From: Cylindrotheca closterium
Taxonomy: Eukaryota > Bacillariophyta > Bacillariophyceae > Bacillariales > Bacillariaceae
Reading direction: 5' to 3'
DNA: 64,000 nt
Assembly (NCBI GenBank): GCA_933822405.4
Contig: CAKOGP040002480.1
Coordinates: 1 to 64,000 of the forward strand
The position numbers were made by a program, and so were the translations under genes. The notes under the pieces were generated by a model that had not been told where the DNA came from, did not search any database, and worked only from the letters and a program-made list of their open reading frames with translations. Shown here in pieces: positions 52,851 through 64,000 of the stretch; position 1 is the first letter of the stretch, and every line of letters starts with the position of its first letter.

Positions 52851-55800
52851 ATGCAAACTGAAGAGAACAACAAAGAGGAGACTGCCATGTCCATTCCTCG
52901 ACCGTTTGCAGTTTCCACTGGAAGAGTCGTTCGTCTACATTTTACTTGCCGTGCTGAGCTTCCCATCGGTTCGCTATTGAGAGTGACGGGGTCGTCTCTT
53001 TGGGCTCCTCCAGCCATGGGGACTCCTTCCGATCCAATGAATGCTCATCACATTGCACAAGAAGAACAACGAGAAGCCTTCCCGACCGGTGGCGGAGGCG
53101 GAGATGCTGTTGATGAAAGTTTGGAATATTGGTTTCGACATCCAACCAGCCTTTATACCAGTAGTGTGGAAATGGTTACCACTCCTGAGACTTATCCGGA
53201 ATGGAAGACGGCCAAGCCTGTGGTAGTGGTTTTGCACCCAACTTCTGGGGCATTGCAACATCATTATTATCGTTATCTTGTAGTGACACCTGGAGCCAAT
53301 GCTGTTAATGATAGCAATGGAGAGGAGAAAGAGGATGCCATGGATGTGGCTACGGGTAATGAAATGTCCTCGGTGGCCGCTTCCGTCATGATGTGGGAAC
53401 AACCCTACCCACAAGTACCTGGTCCGGTCGCCTCGTCAGTTAGCCTTGGAACTTCCAAGTCTGGGTCCGTGGCAGCGAACCAAGATTCTCCAGCGAATAC
53501 AATCCAACAATTGGCTTCTCTGCCATACCGAACCTTGAATATTAATGTCGAAACGGCCCAAGTGGTTTACAACTTTGGTGGTGATGCTTCTGACCCCAAT
53601 GAACGTATAGATACTTGGAACAACCCCGAAGACTTGACCTTTCAGGCCTACCAAATTCGAGAAAGCATGAGTCAGTCGGAAAAAGAAAAGAATCGGCGTT
53701 CGCAGGAGAGCTCTCAATCCAGTTTGAGCAGTGGCCTTGGCATGGACGAAAGCGGAAGCGGTGTTTTGTCCAAGAAAACAATGGCCCCCAAGATTCTATT
53801 CATTTGCTTTCACTTGCCCGTTGTCGTGGTAAAGATCAATGGGCAGTGGCAGGCAACTTGGTCTGAATCCCTGCTGGCTCACAAGGAAGGTAGCAAGATT
53901 GTGGCAGCCTATCGGGCCCATTGGATCGGAACTGTCACACCGCACCCTCCAATCAGCAATGAGGAAGACCGAGAAGCAGTTCGCAAGGTATTGGCTAATC
54001 TTAATTGCACGCCCATCTTTTTAGAGGCATCTGTACGACAGGCCCACTATTATGGATTCTGCAAGCAAGTCTTGTGGCCAGCATTTCACAACATCGACCT
54101 CTTGGATTTGAGTGGCTCAGAGGTTTCATCGTCACAAGATAACATTGGTCAGCACGCGGCGGCATCTGACTGGGATCAATCGAGATTGGACCATTGGTGG
54201 CAGGCTTACCAACAAGTCAACCGGGATTTTGCCCAGGTAGTCAACACTTTGGTGGATTCTGATGCCTCAACCTATCTCTGGATACATGATTATCACTTGA
54301 GTTTGCTGCCCCGAATGTTGGACAGGGAACCAGCCAAATCGTGTCGCAAGGTATTCTTTTTGCATATTCCCTTTCCGACCTCACAAATCTTTCGCGAGTT
54401 GGAATGCGGTGAAGAAATTCTCCGAGGAATGCTCCACGCTGATGTGGTGGGATTTCATGCATTTGATCATGCTCGGCACTTTTTGAATGCTTCGAAGCGT
54501 ATTTTGGGATTAAACAATGAAAGCATCGAAGGAGGGTTGATAGGAGTAAACTTTTTGGGACGAACCGTTTTGGTCAGCATGTCCAACGTTAGCATTGAAC
54601 CCAGAATGGTTGATGGTGAGTCGATGAGGCGTGGCGGATGGCAATTGGTTGTTGTTTTTGCCATGATCTGACCTCTTGTTCTCTTCCCTTCATACCCCAG
54701 TTGCGTTGGCGCTTCCAGTTGTACAACAGGGCTCTCAAGAACTTCGACAGAAGCATGGCCAACGATGCATCATTTGTGGTGTCGAAGTTGCGCAGCGGTT
54801 GAGTGGCACATCCCTGAAGCTGCTGGCGTATGAGCGTCTGCTGCAAGATTATCCCAGTTGGAGGTCCCGAGTAGTCATGGTTCAGCGCATTTTGATTCCC
54901 GGAGGGCGCAAGAAAGACGAACAGATTACTCTACAGGAGGTCCGTGCAATTGTCCACCGCATCCAAGATAAATTTGGTCTAGATGTCATTGATTACAAGG
55001 AAGTTGCCGGGGCGACACTACCAATGGATCAACGACTCGCTCTGTGGAAAGCTTCGGATATTCTAATGTTGACTCCGATTCGCGAGGGGTTGAATCACTG
55101 GCCAATGGAATTTGTCTACTGCAAAGATTCCCAAAATCCAGGAGTGGTCATTTCGTCAGAATTTACAGCCGTCTCTTCCATCTTAAATGGTGCGCTTCGG
55201 GTCAATCCTTTTGATATTCAAATGACCATTACCACGATTGACAAGGCCTTGAGTATGGACTACGAAGAGAAAGAAGGTCGCCGTTATCGGGATTTGGATT
55301 TTGTTTCTAACTGTCCCTCTGACAAGTGGGTTCGCAATGTTTTGAGGGATCTAAATGATGTGACTAATTCATCCTCTAGGGGAAAGTCATCGACCAACAC
55401 GTCTAGCAGTGCGACACCCACAACACCATCCTGGACGCCTCGTCGCAACAAACAGGAGCAGTTGGATGGCACTGCCGCATTTTTGCTCAAGGAGAGTCAT
55501 GCGTCCTTTACGCATCTCACCTCCAAAGTGTTAAAGCAGGCCTATGATGCTTCAAACCGACGTGTCATTATGCTGGACTTTAATGGAACGATTGTTCAAA
55601 AGGAACCTCCTGGCAAGTATTTGAAGCGAGAGATCTTGGGGACTTCTGGAAACAAGCCACCACCCAAGGTTATCGACGCTCTCACGCTATTGTGTAACGA
55701 TCCAAAGAATACTGTCTATGTTGTTTCGGGAGATTCGGCCGAGAATGTACTCAGTGCCCTCGGACACATTCCTAATCTTGGATTGGCGGTATCTAATGGA

Positions 55801-56511
55801 GCTACGTTTAGTGCACCTAGCCCTAATGTGAATACACCTCGCCGATGGCAAAAGTTCGATTTGGGAGTTGATTGGGATGCAGTTAAAAGAGTGGCTCTTC
55901 CTGTCTTGTCCAAATACACGGCTCGATCAAATGGCTCGTTTGTGAAACTCACCACATTTTCGATTGGTTGGTCGTATTATTCGTGTGATCCCGAGTGGGG
56001 CTCTCTTCAAGCATCCCATTTGGTGTTGGAGCTGGAATCTGAACTGAAGGCATTTGACGTTCGATTTGTTACCTTGAAGGGAATCGTCGAAATCGTGCCG
56101 CGAAAACTCAACAAGGGTCTCGTGGTCAAGAAGGTCCTACGGGATATTTCGAGAGAGTCGGTCGATCAAGGAATTGACTTTTGCATGTGCTTGGGAGATG
56201 ATATTTCCGATGAAAAGATGTTCACGAGTGTCTTCTCTTTTATTGCGGAAATGGGTCATGAGGAGTCGGCACACCCAGATCCTCCTGTTATTAATGAAGA
56301 CGGATCCTTGGACACACCCCCGGACTGGAGCATGCTGCAGACAAAGGTTTCAGAGCCGATGTACTGCTACACATGCGCTGTAGGTAAAAAGCCGTCGCAT
56401 GCTTCCATGTATATGACGGATGCCAAGGAGGTTGCCGATGCTTTGGTGTTGCTGGTCAATAGCGAGCATACCTCTCGATCAGAACCGAAGCATGGTGGTT
56501 GGTTTTCATAA
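52851..56511 (+). CDS. CBM20-trehalose-6-phosphate synthase/phosphatase fusion, class II-like (2 exons)
   Basis: Exons: 52851-54615 and 54701-56511 (1191 aa); the 85-nt intron splits a Val codon in PRMVD-V-ALALPVVQQ. About residues 20-150 resemble a CBM20 starch-binding domain (VRLHFTCRAELPIGSLLRVT, SVEMVTTPETYPEWKT). A glycosyltransferase-20 (TPS) domain follows at about 310-830: FCKQVLWPAFHNIDLLD, YLWIHDYHLSLLPRML, FFLHIPFPTSQIFRELECGE, VVGFHAFDHARHFL. The nucleotide-sugar loop is altered (VEVAQRLSGTSLKLLAYE where active enzymes have an Arg/Lys-Gly motif). A HAD-type TPP domain spans about 870-1170: MLDFNGTIV (family DxDGT), VYVVSGDS, and LGDDISDEKMF. Such fusions make or sense trehalose in the cytosol. 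The replaced residues suggest weak activity or a regulatory role, as in plant class II proteins. Confidence 0.9.
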
Positions 56512-56663
56512 GCCGCTGAGTGAAACCAGTGTTCAAGTGTTGTTGTTTGTTACATTCGATTCCTATTCCTCTCCCCATTTTGAGTAGGGCACTGCATTAG
56601 ATTTTTTTTCTATTATTAGATGCTATTTCTTCGTTGTATCAATCTGCCTCCTATTCTATTACA

Positions 56664-59600
56664 CTACGCCGACACAATATTGTCGATCTGAAACCCTTCT
56701 GAATCCTCAGCTTGGCTGGACGACACTATGCTCACATCATCTAGCCTCGATTGTCGCACTTTTTCAGAATGCCTCTTCCGTTTTGACATGAGTTGGTAGC
56801 TTGTCGTAACTACTCTTGAAAGGGCGAAAAAACCAGTCACCATGCTACTTGATACAGACAAGAAGACGGGATTCGTTTTCCAAAGTGGAAGGGTGGCGGT
56901 GAAGAGCAGCAGGACTGTCTTACAAATGGCGGAAACAACGAAAAGCAGCGAGACACTAAAGTCCTCGTGCTTGCAAAATGTGAATCCGCTGCGTCCACTT
57001 TCTGAACTGCTGTGTGACATGTGAATAAGCTCCAGCGAAAACAGTACAACTGTCAATGTTATACAGTGGAGTGTGCCTACTGCAGAATCAGCAATGTCAT
57101 AAGGGACTTGGTTGAAATCTTTCAAGATGGCTTCAAGGAAAATCCTCAGACTGACTCCGAACTGTGGTCGACAACAAATGTCAGCCCAACTGTTTATTGA
57201 TGAAATGACAGCTGACACAAGTAACAAACACTCACCGCAATTAATGTCATTGAAAAAAGTTGTACGCAGACTGAGTAGAACAATCCGTTGGATGTCCCTC
57301 GTAATAACTACAGTGATCAGACCAAAGAGAACGACGTGTGAGGAGACAGTGAGCACCCGTCTGCAGAAAAGAAGGCACTGCTAGCGACTCACAGCATGGC
57401 GAGAAGGTTTTCGAGGATCCGATTCGTGCTTCAAAAAGTGAAGTGTGGTGACAGTGACAACACCTGTAATGGAAAAGGGCGATAGTGAGAGACCTCTGAA
57501 ACCCAAAGTTGATACTGTATTTTGACTTGGGATCAATTGCAGCAAAAGGACGCAAATAAGGCGTAAAACTCAAGCCAAATATATTCTCCGCTGGACGAGC
57601 AATTCGCAACAAATCGAACATACCTATTGTCGTGACAATGTAATAGTCGACGGATTCGATGGTCTCCACAATCAAGAGTGCCAAGACATTTTCTCCAATC
57701 ATAAGCATGACCCATTCCCCATACCGCTGAATGAGAAATTCAATATTGTGGGGGACAAATCGATTTTGAAAATCTACAATTTTCTTGCTTCGATTGTGAT
57801 ATTGCATGATCCCAATTTGAGTGCAGATGCGCAACAAGTAAGAGGCGCAACAGAGTGTCAACGGAAGATCGGCAAGTCGCCAAAGATGATTCTCTTTTGG
57901 CTCTGTTTCAGTGGCAACGTCTGACCAGAAAAAGATTGCTGCAAGAATAGTCGCAATGACGTAGGGTGTCTCAAAGATTGCATTCTGGATCATTTTCCGT
58001 CGCGTAACTGTTTGAATGGCCCTTCTATCGCCCTTGGCGTATAAGAAAAGTTCCATATTGACGAGGAACGAAAAAATGGAATCCACAGAGAGAGAGAACG
58101 TGAATACGCCCATTTCGATTGACTTTGGGTCGGCGAAAAGATCGAGTGATTTGATATGTAAGACAGCAAATCCAATTACAAAGATGCGGGCAATATCAAA
58201 CATTTGATGAGCATGATCATTGACGCTATACCTTGCCTGGTACTTTGTTTTGTGTTCCCAGGAGTTGAATAGCGGTCCAAAACATCCAACAAAGTATATT
58301 ACGCCTCGAACAACGTTTGCTGGTTTTTGCAAAACGCCTACCACCATGTTTCCCAAGTTGGCAGCCATGGAAACAAAGAATAAATCAAAGAAGAGGTCTC
58401 CCCAATTGACGTGAGGAAGAACTTGCTTGGCAGCCCATCGTTGTCGCTGATTTGGTCTGCAGTAGAAGGGAGTTCTTACATCTTGATCTTTATCGACATC
58501 GAAGTCGTCCAAGTCCCTTTCAGTTTCGTCGTCGTCATCATTAACATTGTCCAGAAATTCAAACCAATCCGCATTCTGGGCCAGATGTGTAACGCCCTGC
58601 GTGGACGCCACACGGCGACTATCCCTTGGCCGAGAGGATGCCCGAAACGACATGCTAAATTCCGAGCTTTTTTCGTAGGATGGCCGAGCTGCGATGCTTT
58701 TGGAGGGCATGGCAACCTCAAGAAGGTTTTCTTCTTCTTCTTCTTCTTCTTCAGATTCGTCCACATTCCAAGTATTGTCGAACCGCCTGACGGATTGCAT
58801 CTGTTGCATTTTCAAATAGTCCTGAAAGTTTTGCACTTTCATTTGTGGCGCTTTATTCCTTTGACTATGTATTCTTCTCAAATTACCCCGACCCGCCATT
58901 TGGCGGCCACCGGCATTCGATTTGTTTATTCTCATGGATGCGGCCATGGATGGCCTATTCAGTGTTGGTCTCGCTAGCGTAGGTCTCGGAGGAGGACCCG
59001 ACAATGAAGGCCTCGATTTTGGTTCAGATCGCGACGGTCCTGCGGAGTATAGACCTGCCATACCAACATGCCGCCGTCGATTCCCAATTTTTCTCAGTGA
59101 AGTCAGGGTATCTCCGTTTTCTGAAACTTGGCTTTCGTGAGAGTTATCATCGTCGTCATCAGCTACGTTTTCCGGGCTGGCGCGGGTATCGCTAATGTCG
59201 GGACTGGTGGTTTGCGAATCTGAAGTTGAGCCAGCAACATCTTGGACGGTTGTATCTTCATCGTCGTTAAGTGGAACATCCAAGCGGCTTCGACTTAGGC
59301 TGATGGTTTTTATTTTCGCCAAGGCCCTCTTTTGACGAGTGGGTGTTAGTCGTTTGATGAGACCAGCACTAGGACTAAGACTCTTGAACAATGCTTTCTT
59401 GGGACTTTTGTTGTCCTTTGTGTCTGTTTCACCTACCAAAGTCCTGCGGCCACTCCCATCTCCCTCGTCGTTTGCTGTGTCGTCAGCACCATCAGATTTT
59501 TCCTCTTTCTTTTCGACTTCGATCTCGTCTCCATGGTCGGTCTTTTTTCCCACTTCAATCTCGCCCCCATGGTCTGTTTTCTTTTCTACTTCAATCTCTC

Positions 59601-59973
59601 CGTAGTCCATTTTCTTTTCCACTTGAGTCTCGTCTCCATAGTCACATTTCCTTTGGACTTGTGGTTGTCCATAGTCCATTTCCTTTCCCGTCTCCAAGTC
59701 ATATTTCGTTTCTAGTTCAATCTCATCTCCGTAGTCCGTCTTCTTTTCCACTTGTATTGCTCCATAGGCTACCTCCATTTCATACTTCTTGCCCACTTCA
59801 ATCTCTTCACATTCCGTCGTCTGTTTTTGGACCTCTATTTCCATTTCATTTGCGTCAATTGGATAGTATTTCTTTTCGACCTCAATCTCCCCGAAATCCA
59901 TCCTTGCTGTGAGAATACGATGCTTTGTTTGCTTTGTCTTTTGATATTGCTGTTGATGTAGGGATGGTTGCAT
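56664..59973 (-). CDS. LtrA-like (low-temperature-requirement A) multipass protein with acidic repeats (4 exons)
   Basis: Exons on the minus strand: 59973-57624, 57463-57393, 57307-57236, 57161-56664 (996 aa). All borders are GT-AG and the joins restore the family sequence: HALLRGTSNGLFYSVCVQLF, then SMTLIA-FGVSLRIFLEAI. LtrA features: VNWGDLFFDLFFVSMAANLG, HNIEFLIQRYGEWVMLMIGE and at least eight hydrophobic helices from about residue 490 to 930. The bacterial LtrA family is of uncertain function, first linked to growth in the cold. The N-terminal 170 residues are an unusual charged repeat of EIEVEKK-DYG units, followed by Ser/Asp-rich and Arg-rich segments, all presumably cytosolic. In-frame ATGs at 59973 and 59901 are both plausible starts. 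Reading through the introns produces false C termini. Confidence 0.83.
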
Positions 59974-60959
59974 CGGAGTACCCGAAGCGTGATTGTGATT
60001 GTGAAAAGTACGAGCAGTATGTATCAATAAAACCTGCAGTATTGATATTGGTATTGGTATTGGTATTGGTATTGATATTCCTGCAGAATTAATTGCAATC
60101 AATTATTAACACTGCTTGTTGTTGTTTTGCAGTCTTCTTCCTCCAGCTCTTACGACTCGAACACCAACCAGCAAGCACAAGGGAGAACTGCAATCTGCTG
60201 AAGCAAATGATAATGGTTCTATGGGTGCTGGCTTCCTGATGGCTGATGGCTGATGCCTGCTATTGATGGAAGAGGCTTGTTGCAACGCGCCTCAGTTGCT
60301 GCCACAGAAACAAAATAGGAACTGTCGTTCAGATTTATTATTTTTCCACTGTTCATGTGAACTTGCTTGGACCCTCTCTTCCGTTTCCGACCACTCCGAT
60401 CGTTGGAAATTGCCAAAAACGACCAAAAACCATCCAAAATCATAGAAAAAGAAATTTCCTTAAAATCGGAAGCAAGGCGTTCCGCTTACATCATCCAAAT
60501 TGAGGGAAAAAAATAACGGCAGTTGGAACGATTGGAAATTGGAATATCGACGGAGGCGAGAATCCGTCGAACAGTTTTGAAACGCTCAGTACATATTTTA
60601 ATTTAATTTAATTTAATACCAGCTATAATGCCACTGTATTTTAATGCAGTATTGGAACTGTTTAAATTCAAGATTCAATGTCGAGACATTTACAGTGTAT
60701 TGACAAGGAAGCTCTGGTCGTGAGTACCTGATACTGTATCCGCAAGAAAGATCAAGAAGGATGACAATTGGACACTTGCCCCAATGCGAATGAATGAGCG
60801 AATGAGTGAATGGGTGGTCGTTGCTACCTCTTGATGTAGATGTATACGTGTGCCTACAGTACTCTATGACCAGCAGCTGACCATCTTTGCACGGGTATTC
60901 ACATGAACATCCGATCCAAGTCCACCAGTAAAGTTGGAATCAATCTTCCGCAACAACCG

Positions 60960-60992
<33 letters not shown>

Positions 60993-61817
60993 CACCTGGA
61001 CGAGCGAGACTTGAACAATAAGGATGTTCCCGATGGCTTGTCGAACAACGACTACAGTCTCTATAGTGGGTACGCCTTTTCCTCTGTCGGGGACTGGGGT
61101 CCAATTCGATGAATGCTCGACGAGGTGCTCGACGAGGTGCTCGACGAGGAACTCTACGCTCATTCAGCCAGGTACACTTGCACCACGCACAGTACCAGGT
61201 GCTGTATGCTCTACCGTTGCTTCCAAAAGAAACAACAAAAGAACGCCCAAATTAGAAGACACTTTCTGCAGGAGCAACGCTGTAGAAAAAGACAAAGCAA
61301 GGAATTCCCTTCTATACATATTGTATAGTAGGAGGACTATCTTGAATTCCTCATGAGAACTACTATCATACAAATAGCTACTGTATAGGATTTAGGCCAT
61401 CATACAAGTACAAAGTTGAAAGTGGGTTCTTTCTTTTACATCTGAGTAGACCGTACCGGTACCGGGTACCGGTGCGAGTACCTGGTGCTATACTACCGGT
61501 ACAAACATGCTCCGATTTTCAATTTCAGATTGGAAGTCCTACCGGTACTGTACGAATAGCTTTGTCCGTTTGGTTTCTCATGACGGACGGACAGAGCGGA
61601 CGTGTCGGACATGACGACTGACTCATACGATAGGTACAATCGCACCGGATTACGTACCAAACATGATTGATGATGATCATCATCAAACGCTAATCCAAAT
61701 CTCAAATCGATCAACAAAGCCTATTTTATCCTTCAACTACCAGGTAACACTAACCTCTAGTTGACATTGCAGCAATAACAAAAGCGGAACGCTAGAAGTA
61801 TCTTTTGACATCATAGA
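59974..61817. other. Divergent intergenic region, short repeats only
   Basis: Upstream region of the LtrA-like gene (leftward) and of the bZIP gene (rightward). Seen: GATATTGGTATTGGTATTGG near 60040-60075, an AATC run at about 60959-60991, three GTGCTCGACGAG units near 61110-61150, and a GTACCGGTACCGGGTACCGG cluster near 61453. No gene supported. Confidence 0.5.
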
Positions 61818-63478
61818 ATGAATCATCCAAGTGGTCCCAACGACACTCTTGCTTCCAGCAATAGCACCTATGGTGTCAGTATCAGCCCTCTCCCGCACAC
61901 CAATCTGGCACCCTTACTACCACCCAACAACAACGTCAATAACGCGAGCAACGCCATGTCAGAAACGTCCTCCGTCAAGAACTGCAACAACAAACGTCCT
62001 TTAGTTTCCAATGCCAGTGCCAGTTCTAGAACCACCAAGACTACTACAAAGACTACCAAAACTACCAATCACAATGGGGAACCACTCAGTGAAAAGAAAC
62101 TCCGACGATTGGAGAAGAATCGCCTCAGTGCCAGAGAATGCCGACGTCGTAAGAGGGAGGCAACAGAGAATTTGCAGCGTCAAATTAATGTTTTGGAAGG
62201 AGAGAATCTCAGATTGCGACTCCAATTGCAGGTAAGCAAAAGCTATTCTATTGAACTGTACTGCACTGCACTGCATTGCACTGCACTGCACTGCATTGCA
62301 CTGTACTGTACTGCACTGCATTGCACTGCACTGCACTGCACTGTACTTTACCGTACTGTACTGTACTTTACTGTACTGTACTGTACTTTACTGTACTTTA
62401 CTGTACCGTACCGTACTGTTTGCACAATGCTCTCTTGATAGATTTATTGTTTCTGTTGAAACAGCCATGCTCACAATCAATATATCATACATCATGCATC
62501 ACACTCGATTGCTTCAAAACGAATACTGTACTGTAGGTTGGAGAAGAAGCTGAAGCCAGCAACCAACAGGAACAGAAGAAAATGATGGAGTCCTTGGATT
62601 CTCTACTTAAGAGTGGGGCTTCCGAATCTGAGATTTATGCTTCCATTGAAGAGTACAAGGAAAAGTTTGCGGATTATGGAAGGGATAGGCGCTCGGCCAT
62701 TGAATTTCACTTGAGAAATGTGGAAAGATTGCTATTGCCCACCCAAACCACCAATGTATTGGTCAAGACTCTGCAAATGAGTAACCATGTGCACGAAATG
62801 AGTACGAGTACCAACGCAAGCGATGATAATGGCAATGACAACAACAACGACAATGACAACGATAACGATGCAACTACTGTCAACGTGAATGCACCAGTAT
62901 CTGGAGGCGGCGAAAGCAATCCTGTGGCTCCAGGGTCGTCGGAACAATCAACAGAAGCTCCACGACTACAGGACATGGAACCAACTATCGCATCATCCGA
63001 GATTGAAGCCACACAACAGTCTCTGCCCTTTTCCGATATGAAATCCTTGTTCAATCACTTGGTCGAATTATTGGAAGTGACCCCAAACCAAGCTGCTGCC
63101 CTAAAGGATTCCCGCCTTGTTGCACAAGAAATGGACGAATGCCTAAAGAATAGTTTGAACGTACTGGGCGAACTACGAAACCGTCTGTTGCAATGCGGGG
63201 ATTCTCTCGAGTCAGAATTCAACACCATTCGGACAATTCTAACTCCAACTCAGGCAGCCAAGTTTTTGGTATGGGTGGCCAACAATAAGGCTTGTATGCA
63301 CATGCTAAATGAATTGTGGGATCGGGTGTATTTGCAACAAACTGATGACAATGGCACCAATAATAACAATAACACTGCTACTGCAGGAATGGAAGCGTCG
63401 TCCAGTGGCACTGACTTGTCCGCTGGCAACGTAGCGGCGGAAACGACAACTGGAAGTGCCAATGCTTCGCCTAGATGA
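61818..63478 (+). CDS. bZIP transcription factor (2 exons)
   Basis: Exons 61818-62231 and 62537-63478 (451 aa); the intron is phase 0, so ..LRLRLQLQ joins to VGEEAEASNQQEQ. Residues 1-90 are Asn/Ser/Thr-rich. The basic region lies at about 93-115 (KKLRRLEKNRLSARECRRRK, with the N-x7-R DNA-contact spacing NRLSARECR). A leucine zipper follows (LQRQINVLEGENLRLRLQLQ). The intron falls inside the zipper. The C-terminal half has an acidic Asp/Asn repeat and then a helical region (SLFNHLVELLEVTPNQAAAL, TPTQAAKFLVWVANN) of the type seen downstream of bZIP in other algal factors. It should bind DNA as a dimer in the nucleus. Target genes are unknown. The intron contains a long CTGCA/CTGTA microsatellite. 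Confidence 0.88.
62250..62420. repeat. CTGCA/CTGTA pentanucleotide repeat inside the bZIP intron
   Basis: About thirty degenerate units of CTGCA, CTGTA, TTGCA and CTTTA fill over half of the 305-nt intron and simulate open frames on the plus strand. Confidence 0.92.
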
Positions 63479-63653
63479 TGCAAAATTGAATTGGCTATGT
63501 TCAATCAATCCTTTTCTATTTTGGAAGGTTGGTTTGAAAAATATCTCGTATCATATATAATACTGTAGCTTTGGCATCCCAATGAATGAATGAATGAATC
63601 CATACAATGTTTCAGTTTTTCTTGAGCTTGTCTAGTTCGCTCCAATATGACGC
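63479..63653. other. Convergent 3' spacer
   Basis: Short spacer between the bZIP gene and ispF, with an ATGAATGAATGAATG run near 63580. Confidence 0.5.
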
Positions 63654-64000
63654 TTAATCTTCCTCATCTGCACCTGCATCAGGCTTTCGCTCCAAAGTCA
63701 AGACAACATGACAGCTCAGGCTCCTCAATTCTCCTACACTGTCAACTTTTTCATGCGTTCGGGCCTTGATGTTGACCCTACCGGGTTCCGTATGAAGTAA
63801 TCGGACAATGTTCTCTTTCATGGCGGGTTTGAATCCAGCTACTTTGGGACGTTCCAGAATGAGGGTGACATCGCAGTTTCCCAATTGGTAACCATACTGA
63901 TCCATCACTTTGTAAGCATGTTCCATGAATTTGGAGGAATCACATCCCTTCCAGCGGGGATCCGTGTCTTGAAAGACTTGGCCAATGTCTGGCAAGGTGA
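63654..64000 (-). CDS. ispF: 2-C-methyl-D-erythritol 2,4-cyclodiphosphate synthase, C-terminal part
   Basis: The frame is open to the window edge; 115 codons plus stop are inside. The residues match the C-terminal two thirds of IspF: LPDIGQVFQDTDPRWKGCDS, QLGNCDVTLILERPKVAGF, MKENIVRLL and VNIKARTHEKVDSVGE. The last block is the family signature near the trimer interface and active site (usually KATTTEKLGFxGR or KAKTHEKVDSLGE in plants). IspF makes the cyclic diphosphate in the plastid MEP route to isoprenoids. The metal ligands Asp-x-His near the N terminus and any plastid pre-sequence lie outside the window. The extra acidic tail (DAGADEED) is unremarkable. Confidence 0.93.
   Translation of the reverse strand, partial: TLPDIGQVFQDTDPRWKGCDSSKFMEHAYKVMDQYGYQLGNCDVTLILERPKVAGFKPAMKENIVRLLHTEPGRVNIKARTHEKVDSVGELRSLSCHVVLTLERKPDAGADEED

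Noticed and set aside
57308..57392. Internal stop (TAG) suggesting the LtrA-like gene is a pseudogene
   Set aside because: An 85-nt GT-AG intron removes the stop and restores the conserved HALLRGTSNGL sequence.
59339..59912. Plus-strand frame of up to 173 codons opposite the LtrA-like gene
   Set aside because: It is the antisense of the acidic repeat region (Ser/His/Leu-rich shadow) with no family features.
62251..62553. Cys/Leu/Thr-rich frames across the pentanucleotide repeat
   Set aside because: Produced by the CTGCA microsatellite inside an intron; no real protein sequence.

Overview
The window looks like nuclear DNA of a diatom (stramenopile alga), probably a pennate. The evidence is the diatom-type DUF6824 domain (NDVLCGRGG...), a plastid pre-sequence with a Phe just after the signal peptide, a methylerythritol-phosphate pathway gene, a CBM20-type trehalose synthase/phosphatase fusion, and short GT-AG introns (61-366 nt) inside Asn/Gln/Ser-rich genes. 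No rRNA, tRNA or CRISPR was seen, but tRNAs were not searched for exhaustively.

Layout. 1-3.3 kb is repeat debris: two Ty1/copia RNase H ends on opposite strands, a 38-bp tandem duplication and a decayed acidic frame. 3.3-5.8 kb holds a two-exon DUF6824 gene. 6.49-14.75 kb is an apparently intact tyrosine-recombinase retrotransposon of the Ngaro/PAT (DIRS order) type. It has split direct repeats A1...B1-A2-B2, a Gag-like ORF, an RT-RNase H ORF and a tyrosine recombinase. 15-33 kb carries nine mostly single-exon genes: an unknown protein, a SAM-carrier-like protein, a tail-anchored Asn-rich protein, a coiled-coil protein, a J-domain protein, a plastid-targeted His-rich coiled-coil protein, a diatom-type unknown, a DUF3431 protein and a probable mitochondrial helical-repeat protein. 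A palindrome-filled MITE-like element and two 30-bp palindromic tandem arrays lie between them.

33.2-38.7 kb is a two-exon gene for an adenylation-carrier-membrane left-handed-beta-helix protein, similar in layout to poly-amino-acid (Pls-like) synthetases. 39.9-51.9 kb holds two tandem, multi-exon CSC1/OSCA/TMEM63-like channel paralogues separated by a dead DDE transposase and 20-bp minisatellites. 52.9-56.5 kb encodes CBM20-TPS-TPP with changed catalytic motifs. 56.7-60 kb (minus strand) encodes an LtrA-like membrane protein with an acidic repeat tail. 61.8-63.5 kb encodes a bZIP factor. The right edge cuts through ispF.

Functional links. The genes do not form one pathway. Osmotic and cold stress could connect the mechanosensitive-type channels, the trehalose enzyme and the LtrA-like protein, but this rests only on family knowledge and proximity. 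Exon joins below were made by reading GT/AG borders that keep frame and restore family motifs; no transcript data were available. Where the first codon of an open frame was TTG, GTG or similar, the first ATG was taken as the start.
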